A stretch of 64,000 nt of DNA. Source: Harmonia axyridis (lineage: Eukaryota > Arthropoda > Insecta > Coleoptera > Coccinellidae). The notes under the pieces were generated by a model. That model was given only the letters and a program-made list of their open reading frames with translations, was not told where the DNA came from and ran no database searches. A program made the translations under genes and the position numbers. This document shows, in pieces, positions 32,323-41,732 of the stretch. The first letter of the stretch is position 1, and every line of letters starts with the position of its first letter. The stretch lies in contig NC_059501.1 of the NCBI RefSeq assembly GCF_914767665.1, positions 23,598,501 to 23,662,500 of the forward strand. Reading direction: 5' to 3'.

Positions 32323-32828
32323 TAAATGTCGATTTGTATATGTATTTCAAAAGAATAACAATTAAGAAATCTATGACTACCTTAAGTAATGGCTTGTTCT
32401 GTGAATCCTCACCAGAGCAACCGATACGTTTAGTTAGTTTGTAGTTTCTTACTTGCTATTTTGTTGAGGTAGATATACACGTGGTAAGTTTGTAAATTTA
32501 ATAATTCCGTTGAACTATAAGGCACTGATGAGGAAAAATTGTATTATTAAATACAAAAATTCCGAAACGTACGTCTGTCTTTATGTTAATTTAGTTGTTC
32601 AATTTATTAACCGTTTACTCAATTTGTACAGTTTTAGTCATTTTGAATTTTTTTTGGTAGATTATTAAATTTGTCATTTTTAGAATTGGAATATATTCCA
32701 AGACAAAAATAAACTGAATATATCATACAGATATATTATTGTGAAGGATTAGACACAAAGTTGTCAAATTATTTGATTTATATTAAATATCCTTCATCAA
32801 GAAGACTCATTAAACTTTTATAATTTAT
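32318..32828 (+). repeat. Ribozyme-bearing repeat, unit c (inverted)
   Basis: This unit is the reverse complement of most of unit a, running from 'acaattgtaaatgtcg' to 'cttttataattta'. It carries the second complete hammerhead on the plus strand. With unit b it forms a ~260-bp inverted repeat arm (32,070-32,310 against 32,560-32,800) that could fold in RNA. Its right edge abuts the old LINE fragment at 32,832. Confidence 0.75.
32519..32581 (+). ncRNA. Type I hammerhead ribozyme
   Basis: This is the plus-strand copy, identical to 31,690-31,752. CTGATGA lies at 32,525-32,531 and GAAA at 32,564-32,567. Stem II closes 32,532-32,563. Stem III is C32568-G32569 with C32572-G32573. The cleavage triplet GUC is 32,573-32,575, so cleavage is predicted between 32,575 and 32,576. 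Stem I is 32,519-32,524 with 32,576-32,581. Every conserved core position I checked matches the hammerhead consensus. Confidence 0.87.
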
Positions 32829-32831
32829 TGT

Positions 32832-33012
32832 TAGAGACTTGAGAATAACGCTCGACTCCAAACTAATCTTTGATACTCACATTGGTAACGTCGTCACATC
32901 CTGCCCCAGAATGCTTAGCTTTGTTCTTAGGCATGGAAAGGCTTTCCAAAAGAATGATACTATCTCAACACTACTTTGGAATATAATCAGAAAATTTCAC
33001 ACGTATGGTCTT
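32832..33012 (+). pseudogene. Old LINE reverse transcriptase, left part
   Basis: The frame reads VRDLRITLDSKLIFDTHI, CPRMLSFVLRHGKAF and YGLVY. This corresponds to the segment after the reverse transcriptase core of Jockey/CR1-group LINEs (compare ORF2 of the young LINE from 36,420 on). It ends where the young LINE starts and resumes at ~37,181 (LESVQNRFIRFLAYK). It is therefore one old 5'-truncated LINE interrupted by the young one. A stretch of 8-20 bp target duplication was not clear; 'ctct' occurs at both junctions. Confidence 0.7.
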
Positions 33013-33163
33013 GTTTACAGAGCTCTCGTCGAATTATCCGAGTTTATCCGTGAAAAGTGGAGAAAAAATTTTAATTTTTGTACCAGTGAATAGACTGATA
33101 ACTTTTAAATACGTAACTGAATTTTTGGCGTGTGTTCATCGGGAACCCAATCAGTTACGAATA

Positions 33164-34144
33164 ATGAGTAAAAATTGTGCGATTTGTGATGAAACTGTTA
33201 ATAAAAAGAAACCTGGTATACAATGTGCCGCCTCATGTGACCGTTTTTTCCACGGACAGTGCGCTGGACTTGCTAATAAACAGCTCGACGCTCTTCGAAT
33301 GGACGGGATCTCGTGGAGGTGCTCGGATTGTCGCGGTGTTGACGCCAACACTCGCGGCTCGCTTGTCTCGGCGGTCGGCGGTCCCTCGCCGCCGACTACG
33401 CGATCTTTCGCGGCGGCGAGGGAAAATGCTGGTCGTGGAGATTTGATCGCTGCACTGGACGGTATACATTCAGAACTCAAAGCAATTAAAGATCAGCAAT
33501 CGCTTTTCTCGAGTTCTGTCAATTTTTGTTCAGACAAAATCTCTGATTTTGAGGACAAACTGAACCGGATTAATGAATGGATGCGGGCAACAGATAGAAT
33601 TCTCAGACAAAACGCAGATATTAAGGCCAGCGTCTCTTCCTTGGACTCCAGACTGAGTGAATTGGAGCAATCTGCTCGTTCGAGGAATATAGAAATTCAG
33701 GGAATTCCGGAAAAGTCCAATGAGAATTTAATCGAAGTTGTAAAGAAAATTGCAGAATACATTGACATCGATGTAAACCAAAACGAGATTGAACATGTAC
33801 ACCGAATCAAACCTAAACAATCTGATAAAACTAAAATAAAGAGTATTATAGTTGAATTCCGCAGTAGAAAAATAAAAGAGGACTTTCTGGCAAAATCGAA
33901 ACAGAGACGAATGAGGGGGGACAAAGGATCTTCTAAAATGAATATACCTGGTCTGTCTGAATGCTTCTTTGTCAATGAACATCTCACCTTGGCGAATAAA
34001 ATTCTCTATAAAGAAGCAAGATCTGTAGCTAAGACGAAACTCTTCAAATATGTTTGGGTCAAAAATGGTATGATCTTTCTGCGGCAGGATGACTCATCCC
34101 GCATTATTCATGTAAAGTCCTTGAATACTCTTGGTGACCTATAA
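33164..34144 (+). CDS. LINE ORF1: PHD finger, coiled coil, FP25K-like RNA-binding protein
   Basis: This 326-residue nucleic-acid chaperone-type protein is expected to coat LINE RNA. The start ATG at 33,164 is chosen because MSKNCAICDE opens directly with the zinc finger; an upstream in-frame ATG at 33,005 would add an implausible leader from the junction. Residues ~5-56 form a C4HC3 PHD finger (CAIC, then C...C, HGQC, W.CSDC). A low-complexity S/R/A linker follows to ~90. A heptad-like segment around residues 120-175 suggests a coiled coil for oligomers. RNIEIQGIPE, VHRI and FFVNEHLT match the Transposase_22/Baculo_FP-type C-terminal domain. The stop lies 63 bp before ORF2. The PHD plus FP25K-like layout is known in CR1/Jockey-like elements. 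Confidence 0.85.
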   Translation: MSKNCAICDETVNKKKPGIQCAASCDRFFHGQCAGLANKQLDALRMDGISWRCSDCRGVDANTRGSLVSAVGGPSPPTTRSFAAARENAGRGDLIAALDGIHSELKAIKDQQSLFSSSVNFCSDKISDFEDKLNRINEWMRATDRILRQNADIKASVSSLDSRLSELEQSARSRNIEIQGIPEKSNENLIEVVKKIAEYIDIDVNQNEIEHVHRIKPKQSDKTKIKSIIVEFRSRKIKEDFLAKSKQRRMRGDKGSSKMNIPGLSECFFVNEHLTLANKILYKEARSVAKTKLFKYVWVKNGMIFLRQDDSSRIIHVKSLNTLGDL

Positions 34145-34154
34145 GATCCTGGTT

Positions 34155-34155
<1 letters not shown>

Positions 34156-34195
<40 letters not shown>
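34156..34195 (+). repeat. Homopolymer of 40 A between LINE ORFs
   Basis: Starting 11 bases after the ORF1 stop, 40 consecutive A precede the ORF2 leader. It is not at the element's 3' end, so it is not a normal retrotransposition tail. Length could be affected by sequencing. Confidence 0.9.
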
Positions 34196-34198
<3 letters not shown>

Positions 34199-34207
34199 AT
34201 AACTATT

Positions 34208-37054
34208 ATGGCTCAAGGATTGCATATATATTATCAGAACACGCAAGGCTTGCGAACTAAAACGCAAACCTTTTATGAGAACTTGTTGTCTTGTAACTAC
34301 GACGTCATCTGCCTAACCGAAACTTGGCTCAATGGAAACATATTCTCTGGTGAGCTTTTTGGAGATGGGTATATGGTCTATCGCAGGGACAGAGAGTCAT
34401 CATCCTCTATCAAATCTGATGGCGGTGGGGTGCTGATTGCGGTGAAGACTTCAATTCGCTCGACTCGATGCACTGAATTTGAGACCGATGCCGAGGATGT
34501 TTGGATATCCATCGACACAAATGGAGAGGGTCGTTTCCTGTTGTGTTGTGCATATGTGCCTCCGGGTTCCGAGGGTTCGCTGTGCGAATTTAAGGACGGT
34601 TTGTGTAGAAACGAAAAAATTTTCCAGGAGGGTGCTGTTCTGTTGGTAGGCGACTTTAACCTCAGTTCGGTGAGTTGGCAATCTGTTGAAGGAGAGTATT
34701 TTCTGGAACCCACCTTAAGTGGGAACAGATTCTCTGAAATAGTTGACACTTTTGCTTACCTGGGACTCATGCAATTCAATACTACCTGTAATGACGCTGG
34801 TAGGATCCTGGATCTCATTCTTTGCAATGAAGTTGACTACATCAAAAATCTGACTAGACCAACTGAATTTCTAGTCAATGAAAATCGACATCATAATGCC
34901 TTAGAGTTTATCTTGAATTTAACTCCTGCAAAGATATTGATTCACGCAAAAAACTATCATCATAATTTTAAAAGGGGCGATTTTGACGCTGTTAACCATC
35001 ATTTGTCCCAGATTGACTGGAGAACTGAGCTCTCGGGTCAAAATGTGGATCGGGTGGTTGACAAGTTTTACTCAATCATAAATGATATCATTAAGCTTTA
35101 TATTCCAACCCGTAGAGTTGGTGGTAGTTTTCCAATCTATTTTTCCCATAAACTAATAAAAATTATAAAAGAAAAGAATAAATTCCACAAGAAATATAAA
35201 AAATACAAGGATCTTAATGCTTATAATCGATTCTGTGAGCTTCGCTGTATGTCAAAAAAAATTATTAGACAAGATTACAAAACATATATAAAAAATATCG
35301 AGAACGAGATTTCTCATAATACAAAACAACTTTGGAAATACTTAGCAAATAAAAGAAAGAGCGTAGCTAACATACCACAGTCGGTCTCATGGAGCAACAA
35401 ACGCGCTAAGGGCCGAGAGGTCCCCGAGCTTTTCGCCAAATATTTTCGTGATGTTTATGTCCCGCCTGTAGAGGGAGCTCTCCCGGATACCGAATGTCCC
35501 AAAATAAGTTATGTCGAAAAAATAAATTCTCGAACGATAGAGAATGTAATAAATGAATTGGATATATCCAAGAGTAGTGGTCCCGACGGCATACCACCAT
35601 TATTTATAAAAAAATGTATGAGCAATCTGATTAAGCCACTTCAATTAATATATAATCTTTCACTCGAAACCGCATCATTTCCATCTAGGTGGAAAACAGC
35701 TGAAATTTCGCCTATCTTCAAAAGTGGACAAAGAGATAACGTTGAGAATTACAGACCCATTAGCAAATTATGCATTTTCGGCAAACTACTTGAAAAAATC
35801 ATATATAATCGTGTACTACCCTCAGTGAAAAATATTATCATAGAGGAACAACACGGCTTCTTTCCTGGGCGATCCCTAGAAACTAATCTTCTTTCATTTT
35901 CGGAGCATGTAATAGAACAGATAGACGCCCAGGGTCAGTTAGACACGATATACACAGATTTTAGTAAAGCGTTCGATAAGATCAGTCATGAGAAATTATT
36001 GAGAAGACTCGCGGATGTTGGCTTACCCGAATCGTTGGTAGAATGGTGTAAATCCTATTTAACAGGAAGAGCTGGCTTTGTCGCGATAGGTGGCCACAGA
36101 TCTGAAACTTTCTATATTACATCTGGCGTTCCTCAGGGTAGCCATCTGGGTCCTCTATTTTTTCTTATTTATATTAACAATATCAAGGGTTGCTTCCGAC
36201 ACTGTGGGATACTTCTTTACGCGGACGACTTGAAGATCTATCGGGTCGTTCGATCGATGGGTGACTGTCATGGGGTTCAAGAGGACCTCGATAGATTGGT
36301 CCAATATTGTGAACTCAATGATATAGTTCTGAACCCGTCGAAATGTTTTCATATTTCATTCACTAAGAGAGTCCAAAAAATCATATATGAATACAAAATT
36401 GGAAACGAAAAGTTGAAATACGTTAGTGAAATTGTTGACTTGGGTGTGACGCTTGATGAAAAATGGTCATTTCGATCACACATCGAAAAAATGATTAGCG
36501 CGTCAAATAAAATGGTTGGATTTATCAACAGAAGTTGCAAAGAATTCAGAGATCCTAGAGTCTTTACTGGCTTGTACTACGCGTTTGGGCACAGTAAGTT
36601 GTCTTTCGCATCCGTTATCTGGAATCCTATTTACGAGGTTCACATAAAAAGAATCCAGAGAATTCAAAATAAATTCCTAAAATTTTTAGCTTTCAAAACT
36701 CATACCATCATAGAAAATAGAGATTATACCCCTATAAGAAAAAAATATCATATGTTGGCATTGAAGGATGGTAGGTCGGTGCAGGAACTTTGTATTCTCC
36801 ATAAAATTATACACTCTGGGATTGATTCACCTTTTCTCCTTAATAAAATCAATTTGCATGTACCGGGAAGAGATCTGCGAGATAGAACTCTCTTCAACGT
36901 CATATTTCGTAGGACGAACACAGGACAGCACTCTCCGATGCGGCGCCTTCAAGCTACTTATAATAGTCTTGAATTAAATAGTGGCATTGACATTGTTTCG
37001 GATGGTCTTACAAGGTTCAAAAAACTCTTAAAACACTTTTTCATGTCGGGTTAG
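34208..37054 (+). CDS. LINE ORF2: endonuclease and reverse transcriptase
   Basis: The 948-residue enzyme nicks target DNA and copies LINE RNA onto it (target-primed reverse transcription). The APE-type endonuclease spans ~1-230: N11 in YYQNTQG, E38 in LTETWL, D149 and N151 in VGDFNL, and the HH of ENRHHNAL. Reverse transcriptase is at ~470-760: RPISKLCIFGKLLEKI, D584 in TDFSKAFDKI, SGVPQGSHLGPL, and the YADD box at 671-674. The C-terminal region from ~760 has the conserved 'RIQNKFLKFL' segment and ends with HFFMSG. No RNase H domain is visible. All key residues are present, so the protein is predicted active. It probably is translated by reinitiation or internal entry after ORF1. Confidence 0.92.
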   Translation: MAQGLHIYYQNTQGLRTKTQTFYENLLSCNYDVICLTETWLNGNIFSGELFGDGYMVYRRDRESSSSIKSDGGGVLIAVKTSIRSTRCTEFETDAEDVWISIDTNGEGRFLLCCAYVPPGSEGSLCEFKDGLCRNEKIFQEGAVLLVGDFNLSSVSWQSVEGEYFLEPTLSGNRFSEIVDTFAYLGLMQFNTTCNDAGRILDLILCNEVDYIKNLTRPTEFLVNENRHHNALEFILNLTPAKILIHAKNYHHNFKRGDFDAVNHHLSQIDWRTELSGQNVDRVVDKFYSIINDIIKLYIPTRRVGGSFPIYFSHKLIKIIKEKNKFHKKYKKYKDLNAYNRFCELRCMSKKIIRQDYKTYIKNIENEISHNTKQLWKYLANKRKSVANIPQSVSWSNKRAKGREVPELFAKYFRDVYVPPVEGALPDTECPKISYVEKINSRTIENVINELDISKSSGPDGIPPLFIKKCMSNLIKPLQLIYNLSLETASFPSRWKTAEISPIFKSGQRDNVENYRPISKLCIFGKLLEKIIYNRVLPSVKNIIIEEQHGFFPGRSLETNLLSFSEHVIEQIDAQGQLDTIYTDFSKAFDKISHEKLLRRLADVGLPESLVEWCKSYLTGRAGFVAIGGHRSETFYITSGVPQGSHLGPLFFLIYINNIKGCFRHCGILLYADDLKIYRVVRSMGDCHGVQEDLDRLVQYCELNDIVLNPSKCFHISFTKRVQKIIYEYKIGNEKLKYVSEIVDLGVTLDEKWSFRSHIEKMISASNKMVGFINRSCKEFRDPRVFTGLYYAFGHSKLSFASVIWNPIYEVHIKRIQRIQNKFLKFLAFKTHTIIENRDYTPIRKKYHMLALKDGRSVQELCILHKIIHSGIDSPFLLNKINLHVPGRDLRDRTLFNVIFRRTNTGQHSPMRRLQATYNSLELNSGIDIVSDGLTRFKKLLKHFFMSG

Positions 37055-37180
37055 GGGGATTTTTTTTTTTCCTTTTATTTCAGCGAGTTGTTTCTGTACC
37101 TATTATAATATTAAGTGGATACTCTGTTGGTAAATTTTTTTTTACTGTTTGTATCCTAAATGGGCAATAAATAAATAAAC

Positions 37181-37845
37181 ACTCTACCATGCATTTGTCC
37201 CCTCATGATTGAACGTCGCATCGATCATAGGGAACCCGAGATAGGACCGAGATATCGACGTTTGGAGTCTGTTCAGAATAGGTTCATTCGGTTTTTGGCC
37301 TACAAAAATAAAATTGTAATTGTAAATCACGACTACACGTATGCTCGTAGGATTTTTCAGCTTCTCAAGCTAGTCGATATAAGATTCATAAATGATGATT
37401 CATTCATGTTCAAGCTCTTGAATGGTTTGATCATTGCTCCTGGTATTTTGAAGGAAATTCGTTTTAGGATTCCTGATCTAAGACTCAGATCAGATAACAT
37501 GTTTCAGGTCTACCTTAGAAGAAAAAACTACACCGCAAATTCCCCACTAGTCAGAATGATAACGACCTCAGGTGTTGTCTGTCCACACGTCGATTTCTTC
37601 CTGTTCGCTGACAACTTTCAAAAAACATCTGAAACGTCGACTTTTGTTCTCGGTTTTTCCGGGATAATTATATGTGAATTTGAATATTGTATCTTACATG
37701 TGATTTTTTGTTTGTTTGTTCAGTTCATAGGTAAACAACATGTATAATTAAGGTTTTCTTTGTAACTGAGTGAACACTGCCTCTGAGACTTTGTCCTGTT
37801 TGTGTTCCAGTGAAAATAAATAAATAAAATGAATAAATAAATGAA
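37181..37845 (+). pseudogene. Old LINE reverse transcriptase, right part and 3' tail
   Basis: A 180-codon frame from 37,205 reads RRLESVQNRFIRFLAYKN, then RIFQLLKLVDIRFINDDS and SPLVRMITTSGVV, which aligns with the C-terminal part of ORF2 of the young LINE but is divergent. It ends at 37,747. The 3' tail of (AAAT)n lies at 37,815-37,843. Together with 32,832-33,012 it is the older element into which the young LINE jumped. The N-terminal reverse transcriptase is missing, so it was 5'-truncated on arrival or cut by the ribozyme repeats. Confidence 0.75.
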
Positions 37846-37849
37846 TTAT

Positions 37850-38625
37850 GTTCTATCATCCTCGTTGCATCAACTTTTCCTGGATGGTTAGTATCATTTA
37901 AAACTAAGGTACTGTGTCAGATCCTTGCAAAGAATTATCAAAAAACCTAATGTCAATCGAAGAATATCTCAATCATGTATCACTTTTAACGTAAGGTAAG
38001 AAATATGTCTTAAAACTAAACAATACTTTCCTACATATATAAATGAAGAAAATATGCATTTGGTGAACATTGATAAATATTTTTGTTACTCTCACAGTTT
38101 AAAAACAATACAATGAATTTCAAATTATATTATAAAAGCATTACAATACCTTCTTGCGAGACTTTAAATTTGCCAAAATCATTAAATACATCATTGTAGG
38201 GCTCAAGGACCTCAGTCGATTGCCCTTTGATAACTAGTTATCAATGAATCAGTTATCCGTTATTATTAAATTTTATTCATTATCTCATAATATTTAGGTA
38301 CGTGGAAAAAAGATTATAGTAATCATCACTGAAGAAACTATTAAAAAAGAACTAAATTTCGACCATAATATCGAATATCTATTGCAATTTTATAAAATCA
38401 ATGATCATTAAAGCATATTTTTCAGAGCGGTTAGCAGTTGTTCATGTAGAAATCTTGGAATATTGAGTATTTGTCTCTGTACGTATATAGGACTATCTGT
38501 TGATTTTTTTTGAATATTTTAGTTTTTCTCCAATTTTCGAAATTCGTACTGTGGTTGTGTATAATAATTTCTTTCCAATCTTGTAAATCAAAATAAAAAA
38601 TGTATAAGCTTAATCTGCCAAAAAT
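37850..38625. other. Probable interior of the hAT-like element
   Basis: This AT-rich stretch shows no gene or transposase motif. It lies inside the proposed 31,229-38,678 hAT boundaries, right of the LINEs. Confidence 0.35.
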
Positions 38626-38689
38626 AATTTGCCGCCTTAGGCTTCAGCCAATTTAGCGTGCTGATAAATCCCTCTTTTTTTGTAACAAT

Positions 38690-39940
38690 TTCATTATCAA
38701 GTCATTACAGGAGTAGTCTAACTTCTATTGGGAACAAACTATGAAAATTTCAATCAGCTGTTTTTTGAACTGATGACATCAAAGGATAATCTTATGATAA
38801 CTTTTATGTTCCTGAATATTTTAAAATTTTGAGGCAATATATCGAGAAACCGTACACACTAGAAAATATAATAATAATAATAATAATATAATAATAATAA
38901 GTTTATTCACCAAAAAAAAATGTTTTACATAGATAACAAAGGAATAATACTAATAATACTCTCTCTTTTCGATTGTCTTCAAAGATTTTTTCAAAATATC
39001 AGAGGTCCACCCAAAAGAGTTCTGAAGGAAAAGAGCGGACACTATTTCAGGAAAAATATCATCCGTAGATTTGCATTCAAAATTAGTTTATCATATGATG
39101 AAATCTTTATATTGGAATATCTATGCCAAATTTTATTTGAATATCGTTGTGAAGGGAAGGTGCTATGAGAAAAATTACTTGAAAAAAAAATCAATTTTTA
39201 ACTCCCCGTATTTTGAAAACAAAACATTTGCGGGCCAATGTTTAACGGACATTATTTCCGATAATAATACGAGGAATCTGTCATTTTTGTTTATATCTTC
39301 AATTAGGAATTGAATATTTAAATTAGTTCAGCAAAAAGGAAGGAACTTTGGTTAGCGATTTTTACATACCTCCAAATTAAACAAAAAGCAAAAAAAAAAA
39401 ATACCCAAATAGTGCTAAAAGAATAACACCAAATAAATTTTTCTAATTTCTCCATGGAACTAAGTATATCGAATAAGATGTAAGTACAGAAGGGTTTCAA
39501 GAAACACCCCAATTTTCTTGCACATAACCTTCACACGAAACTTTTCCCACGTGTGTGGTCAAATTTAATAGACTATTCCTGATAACTATCAAATATTAGG
39601 AGATAATTATATGGTACCCCATCTTTTCAGTTAGCGATAGATAATATCATATATTTACTAGATACGCGTATTTCGCTCCAGGAATATTTCTCTAAACTCA
39701 AAGCATTTTGTCTTGAGAAGTCTTCATTAATTTTTCAAGAACCTTGCATGTAACCATCCAAAAGCCTTTCTATTTATTGAAGGCAGCTCAACAATAGAAA
39801 CCTTTTAGTCATTGAATAAGTGCTGGTAAAAAAGTTATTCTCATCTCTAACGGATAGAAGCAAACTCTAAACAAACGATAGAAATCAATCAAATTTAAGA
39901 TTTTCATTTGACTGAGAAGATTCAATTGTAGTTATTCATC
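38690..39940. other. Unassigned; (AAT)n tract at 38,868-38,900
   Basis: A simple (ATA/AAT)n run at 38,868-38,900 followed by 'agtttattcacc' could be the tail of a minus-strand LINE. The rest has no recognisable coding. Frames at 38,920-39,313 are short and motif-free. Confidence 0.35.
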
Positions 39941-39944
39941 AATT

Positions 39945-40795
39945 ATACAGGGTATTTCCAAATAAGACGTGAACCTTGAAGGATTGATAGTATCACTCAT
40001 TCAATGTCGAGTCATATTTTGGTAACAGAATACAAACAAACATTTTTCGTCAATTTCTTTACATTGGCCAAGTCTGATTTAAATTTCGGATTATTTTCAT
40101 CAGAAAATGATATGACATGTATAAAAAAAAGCGAAACTATACTGTCTTAGATGTTGAATCAGTATGATTTGAAAGTAGATATTTGAAGAAAAAAATAATG
40201 AATTTCTTATATATAAATTTGCCTACAACTTTGGAATTTCAGAATTTGAGTATGATGAAATTATTTCGAAAGCTTGCCATATTCCTTTTTTATTCCTAGA
40301 ACTCCAGGCATTAGTTTGGTTTCAGCAGATTTTTATTTAAAAGCGGAAAGAAGCAAATAAAGAAAAGTAATTTTTTAAATATTTTGAATTAATTTTAATA
40401 TTTTTTTGTTGTAACTCAACTCAAAACTTCAGTTTGAAATGTATTCATAAATTATGTTTGAAATGACCTCCACCATTCTTTATACAAGCACATGACCTCT
40501 TTCTTATTTCTTCAGTTGTTACTTTCCGCCAGAAATTAACTTTCAATCTTCTCGCTGCTTCATCTATTCTAACGCTGTCAGATCCGGACGTCTCGCTGGT
40601 CACGAAAAATTATAATTAAATTTGGTCAACATAGAAAAAATTGACGAAAAACGTAATAAGGTGGGAAATCTTTTAGAAATTGAAAGAAGAACTCAAATAT
40701 CTCGTAAACTGATGATTTTTGGCTCAAACGATAGCAAATGAGCCATACTAACACGTCCTCCAAGGTTCACGTCTAATTGAGAAAAACACCCAAAT
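39945..40795 (-). mobile_element. DDE_3 transposon relic, copy 1
   Basis: Ends: 'acagggtatttccaaataag' at ~39,946 and the complement of 'gggtgtttttctcaattag' at ~40,790, both followed inward by 'acgtgaaccttg.agga'. The minus strand around 40,620-40,440 encodes RRLKVNFWRKVTTEEIRK and CACIKNGGGHFKHNL, the usual C-terminus of DUF4817/DDE_3 transposases. The catalytic region is missing. Interior sequence is shared with 41,733-42,272 and, inverted, with 63,302-64,000. Confidence 0.7.
40440..40620 (-). pseudogene. DDE_3 transposase C-terminus
   Basis: About 45 codons remain open on the minus strand, ending HNLM before the frame continues without similarity. The conserved TEEIRK...C....GGHF.H.L tail is present. 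No catalytic residues remain. Confidence 0.6.
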
Positions 40796-40799
40796 ATTA

Positions 40800-41730
40800 A
40801 TGCAGATCATATAAAACATATAGGCTATCATAAACCACTATAAGTTATAGTGGTAGTAGTATGGTTAATCGTTTGTTATATTTTTTAGTTCTCCTCTTCC
40901 AAAAACCAATCATATTTGCCTTTGTCTTAATTTTTCTTGATATTAAGTCCTATAGTCCTTATTCTGCTTTCTATATTTTCCATATTAAATCTTCCATAAT
41001 CATGTCGACATTCAGATGGAATAAGAAATAAGATGGAATAAGAAATAAGAAAACATCAGTTGACAACCAAGCATGAATTCAGTATCCTGATAAACCACAT
41101 AGCAATCGTACAATTAGACTTCAAATACGAGAAATTTTTTCAACTGGTCATTATCCATGTATGCCAATGCGTAACGGTTTCATGTTATTGGGTACTAATC
41201 TTGGAGTTATTTGCATTTAACTCCTACGTGCGGAGATAACGATGCTCCTATTCAAATTAACGATGTTTGCTCCTTCCATACGACATATGACAATAGCAAC
41301 ATATGCGGATTAAAGAAATGTCAACGTCAATATTTAAACGCTGAATATAGAGGCTACCGTGAAGATGTAGCTAATTTGGTAACTTTGCATTACAGCCTTC
41401 TTATTATTCTTACGTCTAGTGTTTTGAAATATGTATGAGAAGTGGTTGAGTGCCCGAGGTTGTTTTTCAAAGAATAAATATAATTAAAATTGAAGAAGTT
41501 TATACATATTTTGTGTTTTTTTTTATGCCAGTAGCTTGTAATTGATGTATAGATAACTATGTAACAAATCAAATAAACAACTGGTATGCTGAAATATCAG
41601 CATTGAATAGGCACTGTGACACGTTTTGTTGAACTATTACCTCATGTATTATACGTGTGTCAAATTATGTTGAATGTAATGTTGAATTACATTTTCGATA
41701 TATTGCGAATCTTCTGCGACTTCATCAGAC
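40800..41730. other. Unassigned sequence
   Basis: No gene supported. The 75-codon frame at 41,211-41,438 (starting MHLTPTCGDNDAPIQ) contains several C and H residues but no spacing I recognise as a zinc finger. Confidence 0.35.
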
Positions 41731-41732
41731 TA

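Larger units (their letters stand above)
33013..37180 (+). mobile_element. Full-length-looking Jockey/CR1-group LINE
   Basis: About 4.2 kb: a short 5' leader (33,013-33,163), ORF1, a 63-bp spacer with a 40-nt A run, ORF2, and a 3' UTR ending in (AATA)n near 37,165-37,178. Both ORFs are uninterrupted, which in this decayed surrounding points to a recent insertion that may still be mobile. The clade is assigned from ORF1 domain order and ORF2 without a visible RNase H. The exact 5' boundary is inferred from where the old LINE sequence stops. Confidence 0.8.
31229..38678. mobile_element. Apparent hAT element containing other elements
   Basis: The left end CAGTGGCGGATTCACAG begins at 31,229, with 'gccgcctgtaggcaa' following. 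On the minus strand the right end reads 'gggatttatcagcacgct', then 'ggctgaagcctaaggcgg'. The eight bases outside are ttcgtaac (31,221-31,228) and tttgtaac (38,679-38,686), a 7/8 match expected of a hAT target duplication. Only about 0.25 kb at the left and 0.8 kb at the right belong to the element. The centre holds the ribozyme array and two LINEs. The outermost right bases are degenerate and no hAT transposase is seen. Confidence 0.45.

Noticed and set aside
33151..33480. Several minus-strand and alternate frames inside LINE ORF1 and ORF2
   Set aside because: They overlap well-supported coding sequence, lack motifs and follow from its base composition.
34156..34195. The A40 tract as the 3' end of a separate retrotransposed copy
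   Set aside because: Sequence on both sides belongs to the same LINE (ORF1 stop before it, ORF2 ATG after it) and no target duplication surrounds the tract.
38920..39313. Short plus-strand frames near the (AAT)n tract
   Set aside because: No motif, low complexity and probably within the untranslated end of a degraded LINE.
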